Below are positions 1-9,080 of a stretch of 64,000 nucleotides of DNA, piece after piece (position 1 is the stretch's first letter; each line of letters begins with the position of its first letter). Origin of the DNA: Pseudomonas antarctica (GTDB lineage: Bacteria; Pseudomonadota; Gammaproteobacteria; Pseudomonadales; Pseudomonadaceae); contig NZ_UYXQ01000006.1 in assembly GCF_900624995.1 (NCBI RefSeq), positions 62,001 through 126,000 on the forward strand, in the 5' to 3' direction. The notes under the pieces are model-generated. The model did no database searches and had not been told where the DNA came from. It worked only from the letters and a program-made list of their open reading frames with translations. Both the position numbers and the translations under genes were made by a program.

Positions 1-1036
1 GCAGCCAGATTCGGCTCAACCAACCCTTGTAGCGCATCGATTTGACCGGACTACGGTCAAGCCACGGCAGCACAAACAACAGAGCAATCGACGCCCCCAT
101 GGCAACCACGCCCATCAGCTTGTCTGGAATGGCCCGCAAGATCGCGTAGAACGGCGTGAAGTACCAGACCGGCGCAATATGCTCTGGCGTCTTGAAGGCG
201 TTGGCCTGTTCGAAGTTAGGCTTCTCCAGGAAATAACCGCCCATCTCCGGGAAAAAGAACACGATCGAGCAGAAGATAAACAGGAACACCACCACGCCGA
301 CAATATCTTTCACGGTGTAGTACGGGTGGAACGGAATGCCGTCCAGCGGTATGCCGTTTTCATCTTTGTGCTTCTTGATGTCCACGCCATCCGGGTTGTT
401 CGAACCCACTTCATGCAGCGCCAGGATGTGCAGCACCACCAAGCCCAGAATCACGATTGGCAAGGCCACGACGTGCAAGGCGAAGAAGCGGTTCAGGGTG
501 ATGCCTGAGATCAGGTAATCACCACGAATCCATTGGGTCAGGTCATTACCGATGACGGGGATCGCGCCAAACAGCGAGATGATCACCTGGGCGCCCCAGT
601 ACGACATCTGGCCCCACGGCAATAAGTAACCCATGAAGGCTTCAGCCATCAGCGCCAGGTAGATCAGCATGCCGAAGACCCACACCAGCTCGCGAGGCTT
701 CTGGTACGAACCGTAGAGCAAGCCACGGAACATGTGCATGTAAACAACGATGAAGAACGCTGAAGCGCCGGTGGAGTGCAATAGACGCAAGATCGAGCCG
801 TACTCGACGTCGCGCATGATTCCTTCAACGGACGCAAAGGCCTCTTCTGCCGACGGCGTGTAGCTCATCGTCAGCCAGACACCGGTGACCAGTTGGTTGA
901 CCAACACCAACAGCGCCAGGGAGCCGAAGAAGTAGAAGAAGTTGAAGTTTTTTGGCGCGTAATATTTGCTGAGATGGTCTTCCCACATTTTAGTGGCGGG
1001 GAAGCGCGCATCCACCCAATCCATGAACTTGCTCAT
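1..1036 (-). CDS. petB: Cytochrome b of the cytochrome bc1 complex (partial, C-terminus off the left edge)
   Basis: Encodes the membrane cytochrome b subunit that oxidises ubiquinol at the Qo site and passes electrons across the inner membrane to the Qi site. About 345 residues are visible from the start (MSKFMDWVDARFP). Paired haem-ligand histidines lie in two helices (LLHSTGASAFF then HMFRG; later FFALHVVALP and LVVLHILALHEVGSNNP). The Qo-site motif PEW-type is beyond what I can place confidently. The ATG overlaps the last base of the petA stop (TGATG), so the two are translationally coupled. The cytochrome c1 gene would follow to the left, outside the window. The frame stays open to base 1. 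Confidence 0.95.
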   Translation of the reverse strand, partial: MSKFMDWVDARFPATKMWEDHLSKYYAPKNFNFFYFFGSLALLVLVNQLVTGVWLTMSYTPSAEEAFASVEGIMRDVEYGSILRLLHSTGASAFFIVVYMHMFRGLLYGSYQKPRELVWVFGMLIYLALMAEAFMGYLLPWGQMSYWGAQVIISLFGAIPVIGNDLTQWIRGDYLISGITLNRFFALHVVALPIVILGLVVLHILALHEVGSNNPDGVDIKKHKDENGIPLDGIPFHPYYTVKDIVGVVVFLFIFCSIVFFFPEMGGYFLEKPNFEQANAFKTPEHIAPVWYFTPFYAILRAIPDKLMGVVAMGASIALLFVLPWLDRSPVKSMRYKGWLSRIWL

Positions 1037-1632
1037 CAGGCTTTCTCCCCCTCGTCGACGCCAATGACAATGACACTGTCAGTCTCGTAATGATGTGGCG
1101 GAACTGGCAGGTTCAGTGGTGCGGGTTGTGACTTGTAGACGCGACCAGCAAGGTCGTAGTGAGAGCCGTGACAAGGACAGAAGTAGCCACCGACCCAATC
1201 CTTGCCCAAGTCGGCAGGGGCAACTTCAGGGCGGAAGGTAGGCGAGCACCCCAGGTGGGTGCAGATACCGATCAGCAGCAGAATCTCTGGCTTGATCGAG
1301 CGAATTTCCTTATCGACGTAAGCGGGTTGTTCGGAATTCTTCGAGTCGGGATCAGACAGCTGACCTTCGATTTTCTTCAGATTCCCCAGGATTTCCTCAG
1401 TACGACGAACAATGAAAACCGGCTGACCGCGCCACTCAGCAATCATCTGCTGGCCTGGGTCGATCTTGCTGACATTCACCTTCACCGGTGCACCTGCGGC
1501 TTTCGCCTTGGCACTGGGAAACCATGACCCCACGAACGGGACCGCAGCCCCCACCGCTCCTGCAGCACCCACAACGGATGTGGCTGCTACCAAGAAGCGA
1601 CGCCGGCCTGCATTCACGCCGTCATTGCTCAT
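1036..1632 (-). CDS. petA: Ubiquinol-cytochrome c reductase, Rieske iron-sulfur subunit
   Basis: The 198-residue Rieske protein of complex III carries electrons from ubiquinol to cytochrome c1. The N-terminus has a twin-arginine type anchor (GRRRFLVAATSVVGAAGA), consistent with Tat-dependent insertion. The [2Fe-2S] ligands are in the two expected boxes, CTHLGC at about residue 127 and CPCHGSH at about residue 150, with the disulfide cysteines present. The length matches pseudomonad PetA. It is first in a pet operon read leftward and shares one base with petB. The 265-bp gap upstream to rpsI should hold its promoter: the minus strand contains an AT-rich TATAAG box near 1700, but I cannot define a matching -35 element. 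Confidence 0.97.
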   Translation of the reverse strand: MSNDGVNAGRRRFLVAATSVVGAAGAVGAAVPFVGSWFPSAKAKAAGAPVKVNVSKIDPGQQMIAEWRGQPVFIVRRTEEILGNLKKIEGQLSDPDSKNSEQPAYVDKEIRSIKPEILLLIGICTHLGCSPTFRPEVAPADLGKDWVGGYFCPCHGSHYDLAGRVYKSQPAPLNLPVPPHHYETDSVIVIGVDEGEKA

Positions 1633-1842
1633 TCAGTCCTCTCCCATCAGCTTTTTGGCCTGTTAAATCAGGCGTCTACTAAGTGTTGAATCTTTACTTA
1701 TAAAAATTTTGCCGAATGGTAATGAAAAGCCCCACGTATGACAAGGGAATTGCCCGGGGCTCCCTGTCCAGGCCTTGTAGTATAGGGGGTCTACGGATGT
1801 GGCAAGTTGTCACGGCGAAAATTGTGCATAAATCGTAGGCAA

Positions 1843-1880
1843 TAAAAAACGCCCAGCTCCGTGAGGAGTTGGGCGTTTTT
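1843..1880 (-). terminator. Intrinsic terminator after rpsI
   Basis: A stem (ACGCCCAGCTCC pairing with GGAGTTGGGCGT) around a four-base loop has a run of T on the minus strand (plus strand AATAAAAAA). It ends the rplM-rpsI transcript. A T-run also follows on the plus strand, so it could act in both directions. Confidence 0.85.
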
Positions 1881-1897
1881 GTGGAACGTAAAGCGAA

Positions 1898-2290
1898 TTA
1901 ACGCTTCGAGTACTGCGGACGCTTACGCGCTTTACGCAGACCGACTTTCTTACGTTCAACTTCACGAGCATCGCGAGTAACGAAGCCAGCTTTGCGCAGA
2001 GCGCCACGCAGGGTTTCGTCGTACTGCATCAGAGCGCGAGTGATACCGTGGCGGATTGCGCCAGCTTGACCACTTACACCGCCACCAATAACGGTGACGT
2101 AGATGTCGAACTTTTCAACGGTCTCGGTCAATTCCAGCGGCTGACGAACTACCATGCGGGCAGTTTCGCGACCGAAGAAGTTTTCCAGAGTGCGGTTGTT
2201 GATCGAGATGTTACCAGTGCCCGGACGCAGGAAAACGCGTGCGGTTGCGGTTTTGCGACGGCCAGTGCCGTAATTTTGAGTCGCCGACAT
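1898..2290 (-). CDS. rpsI: 30S ribosomal protein S9
   Basis: The 130-residue S9 protein is complete and ends in the highly basic tail typical of the family ([14 protein letters not shown]), which reaches the P-site tRNA. The family motif [17 protein letters not shown] is at residues 8-24. It lies 14 bp behind rplM, the universal rplM-rpsI pair. Confidence 0.98.
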   Translation of the reverse strand: MSATQNYGTGRRKTATARVFLRPGTGNISINNRTLENFFGRETARMVVRQPLELTETVEKFDIYVTVIGGGVSGQAGAIRHGITRALMQYDETLRGALRKAGFVTRDAREVERKKVGLRKARKRPQYSKR

Positions 2291-2304
2291 AATGAACTAT
2301 TCCG

Positions 2305-2733
2305 TTAAAACTTCAGTTCTTGGGGCTGCTGAGCAGCATGAGGGTGTACAGCGCCCGCATAGACTTTCAGCTTGCGAAACATATCGCGACCCAGTGGGCC
2401 CTTCGGCAGCATGCCTTTGACCGCGATTTCGATCGGTGCTTCAGGCTTCTTGGAAATCAGACCTTCGAAGTTCGAAGACTTGATACCGCCTGGGAAACCG
2501 GAGTGACGGTAGTACATTTTGTCTTGCGCTTTGTTGCCGGTAACACGTACCTGCTCAGCGTTGATGATCACGATGTAGTCACCGGTGTCAACGTGAGGGG
2601 TGTACTCAGGCTTGTGCTTGCCACGCAGACGGCTGGCGACTTCAGTGGCCAGACGACCCAGGGTCTGACCAGCGGCGTCGACGACAAACCAGTCGCGCTG
2701 AACTGTTTCCGGTTTTGCAGTAAAAGTTGTCAT
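2305..2733 (-). CDS. rplM: 50S ribosomal protein L13
   Basis: The 142-residue L13 is an early-assembling 50S protein. Family signatures are seen: [17 protein letters not shown] near residue 14, [20 protein letters not shown] in the middle, and the C-terminal [16 protein letters not shown]. It is the first gene of the rplM-rpsI operon, and its promoter should lie in the 248-bp gap up to 2981. S9 and L13 are often autoregulated through the rplM leader in gammaproteobacteria; I did not identify such a structure here. Confidence 0.98.
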   Translation of the reverse strand: MTTFTAKPETVQRDWFVVDAAGQTLGRLATEVASRLRGKHKPEYTPHVDTGDYIVIINAEQVRVTGNKAQDKMYYRHSGFPGGIKSSNFEGLISKKPEAPIEIAVKGMLPKGPLGRDMFRKLKVYAGAVHPHAAQQPQELKF

Positions 2734-2981
2734 TCTTTAATAGCCTCAGGGGCCGCCCTGTAAATTAGACGGCGGATCTTACTGAATAGTGCGTACTTTG
2801 ACAAGTCAAAGGCAGCCGGATACAGACGCTATCGGGGGCTCGGGTCGGCGCGTCCGTTCAACGGCAAGATTCTTCGGCAGGCGGCGCATCACTTCCACTG
2901 CAGAAAGAGGTGGGCAATTATGCAGATTGCGAAAAAAAATTCAACCTGCTTTTATGATTGTTTTCCCCGAAGGAGTACCCG

Positions 2982-4022
2982 ATGGATTATCGACAGCTGG
3001 GCCGCACCGATCTGAACGTAAGCGCGATAGCCTTGGGCACCATGACCTGGGGTGAGCAGAACAGCGAGGCAGAGGCCTTCGCTCAGATCGAACGGGCCAA
3101 GGCGGCGGGGATCAACTTCCTCGACACGGCGGAAATGTACCCGGTGCCGCCCAAGGCCGACACCTATGCCACCACCGAGCGTTACATCGGTAATTACTTC
3201 AAAAGCCGCGGCGACCGTACCGACTGGATCCTCGCCAGCAAAATCGCCGGCCCCGGCAACACCATCGACTACATCCGCGACGGGCACCTGCGCCACAACC
3301 GCAAGCACATCGTCGACGCCCTGGATGCCAGCCTCAAACGCCTGCAAACCGACTGGATCGACCTCTACCAGCTGCACTGGCCGGAGCGCAGCACCAACTT
3401 CTTCGGCCAACTGAGCTACAAGCACAAAGACGAAGACGACCTGACCCCGCTGGAAGAAACCCTCGAAGCGCTGGACGAACAAGTCAAGGCTGGCAAGATC
3501 CGCCATATCGGCCTGTCCAACGAAACCCCCTGGGGCACCATGAAGTTCCTGGCCCTGGCCGAGGCCCGCGGCTGGACCCGCGCTGTGTCGATCCAGAACC
3601 CCTACAACCTGCTCAATCGCAGCTTTGAAGTGGGCTTGGCGGAAGTCGCGATTCGTGAGCAATGCGGCCTGCTGGCCTACTCGCCGCTGGCGTTCGGGAT
3701 GCTCAGCGGCAAGTACGAGAATGGCGCACGCCCCGCAAAGGCTCGCCTGACCGAATACAGCCGCTTCAGCCGTTACTTCAACCCGCAGTCAGAAGCGGCA
3801 TGCAGCCGTTATGTGGCGCTGGCGCACGAGCATGGCCTGGACCCGGCGCAGATGGCGTTGGCGTTCGTGACGCAGCAGCCGTTTGTGACCAGCAACATCA
3901 TTGGTGCGACAACGCTTGTACAGCTGGACAGCAACATTGCCAGTGCTGAGCTGAAACTGTCGAAAGACGTGCTGGAAGGGATTGAGGCGATTCAGAAGGA
4001 TCATCCGAATCCTGCGCCTTGA
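2982..4022 (+). CDS. tas: Tas-like NADP(H)-dependent aldo/keto reductase
   Basis: A 346-residue soluble aldo/keto reductase very like E. coli Tas along its whole length, for example GTMTWGEQNSEAEAFAQ near the N-terminus and FVTQQPFVTSNIIGATT near the C-terminus. The catalytic tetrad residues of the TIM barrel are visible: Asp and Tyr in FLDTAEMYPVPP, Lys in ILASKIAGP, and His in YQLHWPERS. The ATG at 2982 is preceded by AAGGAG at ideal spacing; the in-frame ATG at 2958 has no ribosome site and is not preferred. Its physiological substrate is not known from sequence. It appears monocistronic. Confidence 0.93.
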   Translation: MDYRQLGRTDLNVSAIALGTMTWGEQNSEAEAFAQIERAKAAGINFLDTAEMYPVPPKADTYATTERYIGNYFKSRGDRTDWILASKIAGPGNTIDYIRDGHLRHNRKHIVDALDASLKRLQTDWIDLYQLHWPERSTNFFGQLSYKHKDEDDLTPLEETLEALDEQVKAGKIRHIGLSNETPWGTMKFLALAEARGWTRAVSIQNPYNLLNRSFEVGLAEVAIREQCGLLAYSPLAFGMLSGKYENGARPAKARLTEYSRFSRYFNPQSEAACSRYVALAHEHGLDPAQMALAFVTQQPFVTSNIIGATTLVQLDSNIASAELKLSKDVLEGIEAIQKDHPNPAP

Positions 4023-4029
4023 TTGATCT

Positions 4030-4128
4030 CTAAGCCGCTATCGGGCGCAAGCCCTGTCCCACATTTTGATGTGTGAACAGCGTCAAATGCGGCAGAGGGC
4101 TTGCTCCCAATGGAGCCCTCTGCAGCAC
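4030..4128. repeat. REP-like palindromic pair
   Basis: Two facing copies of the pseudomonad REP core (GCTATCGGGCGCAAGCCCTG, and GAGGGCTTGCTCCCAATG on the other arm) lie between the convergent ends of tas and the acyl-CoA dehydrogenase gene. Confidence 0.75.
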
Positions 4129-4135
4129 AAAGAAA

Positions 4136-5272
4136 TCAAAGCGCCCGCGCAATAATCTCCTTCATGATTTCATTGGTCCCCGCATAAATCCGCTGCACCC
4201 GCGCATCCGCCCAGGCCCGCGCAATCGGGTATTCCCACATGAAGCCGTAGCCGCCGTGTAATTGCACGCACTCGTCGAGCACCTTGCATTGCAGGTCAGT
4301 GGCCCAATACTTGGCCATCGCCGCCGTAGGCACGTCCAGCTTGCCCTCCAGGTGCAACGCCATGCACTTGTCGACAAACACGCGGCCAATCTGAATCTCG
4401 GTGGCCATCTCCGCCAGCTTGAACCGGGTGTTCTGAAAATCGGCAATCGCCTTGCCGAACGCTTTGCGCTCACGGGTGTATTCCAAAGTCCACTGCAGCG
4501 CCGCCTCGGCTGACGACAGCGCACCAATCGCCACGGTCAGACGCTCCTGGGGCAACTCCTGCATCAAATACGCGAAGCCCATGCCCACCTGGCCCAGCAG
4601 GTTTTCCTTGGGCACCCGCACATTCTGAAAGAACAGCTCAGAGGTGTCCTGGGCCTTCATGCCCACCTTCTCCAGGCGCTTGCCCTTGTCGAAGCCCGGC
4701 GTATCGGCTTCCACCAGAAACAGGCTGGTGCCCTTCGCTCCGGCCTTGGGATCGGTCTTGGCCACCACGATCACCAAATCGGCGAGAAAGCCGTTGGTGA
4801 TAAAGGTCTTGGAGCCGTTGATCACGTACTCATCGCCGTCCAGCACTGCGGTGGTCTTGACGCCCTGCAAGTCGGAACCGGCCCCCGGCTCGGTCATGGC
4901 GATGGCCGTGACACTCTCGCCAGAGATCAATTTGGGCAGGTATTTGTGTTTCAACGCTTCACTGCCGTAATGCAGGATGTAAGGCGCGACGATGTCCGAA
5001 TGCAGCGAGAAACCGATGCCAGTCAGCCCCAGGCGGCTGATCTCTTCGATCACCACTGCGCTGTACAAAAAGTCTGCGCCCAGACCGCCATATTCCTCCG
5101 GCAGATGTGAACACAGCATCCCCGCCTCGCCTGCCCTGCTCCATAGGCTGCGGTCGATATAGCCCTGTTTCTCCCATTGCGCATGGAACGGCGCGGCGTG
5201 TTTTTCAAGGAAGGTGCGCACGCTCTCGCGAAAGAGTTCGTGCTCCGAGCTGAACAAGGTTCTGGGGATCAT
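4136..5272 (-). CDS. Acyl-CoA dehydrogenase, long-chain (LCAD)-like
   Basis: A 378-residue FAD enzyme that would catalyse the alpha,beta-dehydrogenation of an acyl-CoA thioester in beta-oxidation. The family signatures are present: AMTEPGAGSDLQ (FAD/substrate loop), KVGMKAQDTSELFF and QLHGGYGFMWEYPIARAW. The MCAD catalytic glutamate position reads Ala (RIYAGTNEI), but the LCAD-type helix QELPQERL, which carries the base in that subfamily, is intact, so the enzyme should be active. It starts at ATG 5272 and is read convergently with tas. The acyl chain length it prefers cannot be told from sequence. Confidence 0.92.
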   Translation of the reverse strand: MIPRTLFSSEHELFRESVRTFLEKHAAPFHAQWEKQGYIDRSLWSRAGEAGMLCSHLPEEYGGLGADFLYSAVVIEEISRLGLTGIGFSLHSDIVAPYILHYGSEALKHKYLPKLISGESVTAIAMTEPGAGSDLQGVKTTAVLDGDEYVINGSKTFITNGFLADLVIVVAKTDPKAGAKGTSLFLVEADTPGFDKGKRLEKVGMKAQDTSELFFQNVRVPKENLLGQVGMGFAYLMQELPQERLTVAIGALSSAEAALQWTLEYTRERKAFGKAIADFQNTRFKLAEMATEIQIGRVFVDKCMALHLEGKLDVPTAAMAKYWATDLQCKVLDECVQLHGGYGFMWEYPIARAWADARVQRIYAGTNEIMKEIIARAL

Positions 5273-5417
5273 GGGTCACCTGCGTGGATTGTCGGACAAA
5301 GACCGGACCACAGAGACTATGCCGCGAAGGCGTCACGGGACACTGGACACATGCGACAAAAAATAAGACGATCCAGCCGTCTGGTGACCACTTTCCCCTA
5401 TAAGAATAAATGAAATT

Positions 5418-6413
5418 ATGTCTAACCAAATCTCCACGCCCCTGCGGCGCGTCAGCATTTTGGCCATTGATCGGGTATTCGCTTCAACCCTCATGCAAGC
5501 CAAGGATTTCTTCCATCTCGCCAGCCTGCGTTATGGCAAACAACAAGGCCTGGGCCTGACCCCGGCGTTTGAAACGCGCCTGGTCAGCCCCGACGGGCAA
5601 TCGGTGCGCAGCTTCAGTGATGTGATCATGCCGGTGGACGGCGGCCTGGAAGACGCCGACATCATCGTGTTGCCGGCCTTCTGGGATGACTTCGACGCCC
5701 TGTGCACGCGCTACCCACAAGTGCTGCCCTGGCTGCGCCAACAACATGCGCGTGGTGCCGTGCTCTGCGGCGAAGCCACCGGGGTGTTCTGGCTCGCGGA
5801 AGCCGGGCTGCTGGATGGCAAAGAGGCGACTACTTACTGGCGGTTCTTCAATGCCTTCAGCGAACGCTTCCCCAACGTGCAACTCAATCAGGACAAGCAC
5901 CTCACCGACGCCGATAACCTGTATTGCGCTGGCGGCACTACCTCGGCGTGCGACCTCTACATCTACCTGATCGAACGCTTCTGCGGCGCCAATATCGCCC
6001 AGGCGGTGGCCCGCGATATTCTCTACGAAGTGCAACGCAGCTACGCGCCGGGGCGCATTGGTTTTGGTGGGCAGAAGCTGCACCAGGACGTGATCATTCT
6101 GCAGATCCAGCACTGGCTCGAAGAGCATTTTGCCGACAAGTTCCGCTTCGAAGACGTCGCCCGGGAACACGGCATGAGCATCCGCAACTTCATGCGCCGC
6201 TTCCAGACTGCCACCGGTGACAAGCCGCTGCATTACCTGCAGCGCCTGCGCATCGAGACCGCCAAGGGCCTGCTTTCAGGCAGCCGCAAAAGCATCAAGA
6301 CCATCAGCTATGAGGTGGGTTATGACGATGCGAGCTTTTTTGCGCGGCTGTTCAGGCAGCACACTGAGTTGTCGCCCAACCAGTACCGCCAACAGTTCCA
6401 GCAGGCCGCGTAG
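5418..6413 (+). CDS. AraC-family regulator with DJ-1/PfpI (GATase1-like) sensor domain
   Basis: A 331-residue GlxA-type transcription factor. Residues about 10-190 form a class I amidotransferase-like fold with a nucleophile-elbow-type CGEATGVFWLAEAGLL segment. Residues about 225-325 are a double helix-turn-helix AraC domain (FEDVAREHGMSIRNFMRRF, then IKTISYEVGYDDASFFARLF). Relatives control arginine, carnitine/betaine or quaternary amine catabolism, but the ligand here is unknown. It is divergent from the acyl-CoA dehydrogenase gene across 145 bp, which suggests, but does not prove, that it regulates that gene. Confidence 0.9.
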   Translation: MSNQISTPLRRVSILAIDRVFASTLMQAKDFFHLASLRYGKQQGLGLTPAFETRLVSPDGQSVRSFSDVIMPVDGGLEDADIIVLPAFWDDFDALCTRYPQVLPWLRQQHARGAVLCGEATGVFWLAEAGLLDGKEATTYWRFFNAFSERFPNVQLNQDKHLTDADNLYCAGGTTSACDLYIYLIERFCGANIAQAVARDILYEVQRSYAPGRIGFGGQKLHQDVIILQIQHWLEEHFADKFRFEDVAREHGMSIRNFMRRFQTATGDKPLHYLQRLRIETAKGLLSGSRKSIKTISYEVGYDDASFFARLFRQHTELSPNQYRQQFQQAA

Positions 6414-6512
6414 GTCCAATGTGGCAGGGGCTTGCTCCCGATTGCGGTGGATCAATCAACATCTACAGTGACTGACACGCCGTTATCAGGAGCAAGCCCC
6501 CTTCCCACCTTG
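6414..6512. repeat. REP-like palindromic pair
   Basis: The left arm (GGCAGGGGCTTGCTCCCGAT) and inverted right arm (ATCAGGAGCAAGCCCCCTTCC in part) surround about 45 bp. It sits between the convergent regulator and zapE genes. Confidence 0.78.
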
Positions 6513-6526
6513 AGCCTGCGTTGTGC

Positions 6527-7621
6527 TTAGGGCTTGTGCCCGCGCGACAGGAACTCGTGGGACTGCATTTCCAGCAAGCGGCTCAGCGTGCGCTGGAATT
6601 CAAAGTTCAAGCGACCGCCGGTGTAGAGGTCCTTGAGTTCGACTTCCGCCGAGATGATCAGCTTGACGTTGCGGTCGTAGAATTCGTCGACCATGTTGAT
6701 AAACCGGCGCGCGATGTCGTCAGTGGTGACGCTCATCTGCTCCACGCCGCTCAAGATCACCGCGTGGAAGATTTTGCCCAGTTCGATGTAGTCGTTCTGG
6801 CTGCGCGGGCCGTCGCACAGTTGGCGAAATTCGAACCAGGCCACGTCATCGCAGGTGCGCAGCGCGATGATTTCGCGGTTCTCGATCATCAACTTGTCGT
6901 TTTCCACCGCCTGGGTGCATTCCGGCGTGAGCGCGCGGAAGCTTTTTTTCAGGCTTTCGTGCGCCGCTTCGTTCAGCGGGAAGTGGAACAGCTCGGCTTG
7001 CTCCAGGTGACGCAGGCGGTAGTCGACGCCGCTGTCGACGTTGACGATCTCGGTGTTCTGCTTGATCAACGCGATGGCCGGCAGGAAGCGCGCGCGTTGC
7101 AGGCCGTCCTTGTACAAGCCGTCGGGTACGATGTTCGAGGTGGCGACCAGGGTCACGCCGTTCTTGAACAGCTCTTCCATCAGGGTGCCGAGGATCATGG
7201 CGTCGGTGATGTCGGAGACGAAGAATTCATCGAAGCAGATCACCCGTGCCTCGTCCGAGAAGCGCTTGGCGATGATGGTCAGCGGGTTTTTCTCGCCCGG
7301 CAGGGTCTTCATTTCTTCGTGCACGCGCTTCATGAAGCGGTGGAAGTGCGTACGGACCTTTTCCTTGAACGGCAGCGCTTCAAAGAAGGTATCGACCAGG
7401 TAAGTCTTGCCCCGGCCCACGCCACCCCAGAAGTACAAGCCTTTGACCGGCGTATGGTCTTTCTTGCCAAACAGCTTGCTGAACATCCCTGGCTTGCTTT
7501 GCGAGGCCGCGACCAGGTCGTCGTACAGACGCTGCAAATGACGCACCGCGGTTTCCTGGGCAGCGTCATGGAAGAATTCAGGGCGTTTCAGATCAGCTTG
7601 ATATCGTTCTAGGGGCGTCAT
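6527..7621 (-). CDS. zapE: Cell division ATPase ZapE (AFG1-like)
   Basis: A 364-residue P-loop AAA-type ATPase of the AFG1/ZapE family, which associates with the Z-ring under stress in E. coli. Walker A is GGVGRGKTYLVD near residue 70 and Walker B is VICFDEFFVSDITDAMIL near residue 130. The start was set at ATG 7621 (MTPLERYQADLKRPEFFHDA), which matches family N-termini; the longer frame to 7684 gives a non-family leader. It lies 80 bp after trpS and may share its transcript. Confidence 0.93.
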   Translation of the reverse strand: MTPLERYQADLKRPEFFHDAAQETAVRHLQRLYDDLVAASQSKPGMFSKLFGKKDHTPVKGLYFWGGVGRGKTYLVDTFFEALPFKEKVRTHFHRFMKRVHEEMKTLPGEKNPLTIIAKRFSDEARVICFDEFFVSDITDAMILGTLMEELFKNGVTLVATSNIVPDGLYKDGLQRARFLPAIALIKQNTEIVNVDSGVDYRLRHLEQAELFHFPLNEAAHESLKKSFRALTPECTQAVENDKLMIENREIIALRTCDDVAWFEFRQLCDGPRSQNDYIELGKIFHAVILSGVEQMSVTTDDIARRFINMVDEFYDRNVKLIISAEVELKDLYTGGRLNFEFQRTLSRLLEMQSHEFLSRGHKP

Positions 7622-7700
7622 AATTTCGTTAGCAAGGCAACAAAAACGGGCCGTCACTGTAACGACGGCCCTGGAGAATGGCAATCAACCCTTGGTCGGG

Positions 7701-9056
7701 TTAATCCTCGATTGGAGTCAACGCGACGCGCAGGGCTTGGATGGCAGCGTCGCGCGACGTTTCGTCGGCGAACGCAGCGCTGTCGGCCACCGCAGCGCCG
7801 TCCAGCCATACGCTGAAGCCCAGGGCTTCAGTGCGCACGTCCAACGTGCCGCCGCTTTGCAATTGCTTGGTCACGGCGCCAGCCGCTTTACCGTCGGCAA
7901 AGTTGCGCGAGAGCAACAACTGCTCGCCATCGGCGGCCAGCAAGCGGAAGCGGAAACTGCCGTCGTCTTCGCGAAAGCTCACAAAGCGTGCGGCTTTGGC
8001 GGCTTTTTTCTTGGTCGCCAGCGGCGCTGCAGCCTGGTTGACGAATGAACGCAGGCCCACCGCTTCACGCAGCTGGGCCAGGAACGGCGCCGCTACGGCA
8101 CGGGCTTTCTTGGCGCCGATCAGCAGCAGGTCTTCCATGTCCGAGGGGCGCGACATCAGTTGGTGGTAACGCTCACGCGCTTCGCCCAGTTGACCATCGA
8201 GCAGTTGGAACAGACGGTTCTTCGCCTCGCCCCAGCCCAAACCTTGCAGCAACTCGCCGCGAAACTCTTCTTCCTGCGCCTTGGTGGCAAACGCCTGAAA
8301 CAGGGTGAACAGGTGCGCGTTGTCCGGGTCTTTGGCTTCGCCGGGCGCACGCGAATCGGTGACGATCCGCGAGATGGCGTCTTTCATGTCCTTGGCGCTG
8401 GTGAACAACGGGATGGTGTTGTCGTAGCTCTTGGACATCTTGCGGCCATCGAGGCCCGGTAAGGTGGCGACGCTTTCTTCGATCAACGCCTCGGGCATGG
8501 TGAAGAATTCTTTACCGTTGCCGAACAGGTGGTTGAAACGCTGGCCGATGTCGCGGGCCATTTCCACGTGCTGGATCTGGTCGCGGCCGACCGGCACTTT
8601 GTGCGCATTGAACATCAGGATGTCCGCCGCCATCAGCACCGGGTAGCTGTACAGGCCCATGGTGATGCCCGCGTCCGGGTCTTCACCGGTTTCCACGTTC
8701 TTGTCCACCGAGGCCTTGTAGGCATGGGCGCGGTTAAGCAGGCCCTTGGCGGCAACACAGGTCAGCAGCCAGGTCAGCTCGGGAATTTCCGGGATGTCGG
8801 ACTGGCGATAGAACGTCACCCGGTTCACATCCAGGCCACCGGCCAGCCAGGTCGCGGCGATTTCCATACGCGAGCGCTGGATGCGCTGCGGGTCATCGCA
8901 CTTGATCAAGGCGTGGTAGTCGGCCAGGAAGTAGAAGGAGTCGGCATTCGCGTCTTGGCTGGCAAGGATCGCCGGGCGGATCGCGCCAGCGTAGTTGCCC
9001 AGGTGCGGCGTGCCGGTGGTGGTAATGCCGGTGAGGATACGGGTACGAGTCGTCAT
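7701..9056 (-). CDS. trpS: Tryptophanyl-tRNA synthetase with C-terminal extension
   Basis: Charges tRNA-Trp. The class I signatures are clear: a HIGH-type motif in TGTPHLGNYAGA near residue 15 and GRKMSKSYDN near residue 205. At 451 residues it is over 100 longer than the usual bacterial TrpS of about 330-340. The extra part, after an Ala/Lys-rich linker (ATKKKAAKAARF), reads FREDDGSFRFRLLAADGEQL and continues in a style close to DUF1508 (YegP-like) domains. Extended TrpS is known in pseudomonads. It lies between a hydrolase gene and zapE, all on the minus strand. Confidence 0.95.
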   Translation of the reverse strand: MTTRTRILTGITTTGTPHLGNYAGAIRPAILASQDANADSFYFLADYHALIKCDDPQRIQRSRMEIAATWLAGGLDVNRVTFYRQSDIPEIPELTWLLTCVAAKGLLNRAHAYKASVDKNVETGEDPDAGITMGLYSYPVLMAADILMFNAHKVPVGRDQIQHVEMARDIGQRFNHLFGNGKEFFTMPEALIEESVATLPGLDGRKMSKSYDNTIPLFTSAKDMKDAISRIVTDSRAPGEAKDPDNAHLFTLFQAFATKAQEEEFRGELLQGLGWGEAKNRLFQLLDGQLGEARERYHQLMSRPSDMEDLLLIGAKKARAVAAPFLAQLREAVGLRSFVNQAAAPLATKKKAAKAARFVSFREDDGSFRFRLLAADGEQLLLSRNFADGKAAGAVTKQLQSGGTLDVRTEALGFSVWLDGAAVADSAAFADETSRDAAIQALRVALTPIED

Positions 9057-9080
9057 GGGTAATCGCTTATCAGACTGCTA

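Noticed and set aside
4136..4260. Possible loss of the catalytic Glu in the acyl-CoA dehydrogenase (IYAGTNEI instead of IYEGT)
   Set aside because: LCAD-type enzymes use the Glu in the QELPQERL helix, which is present, so the enzyme is not inactivated.
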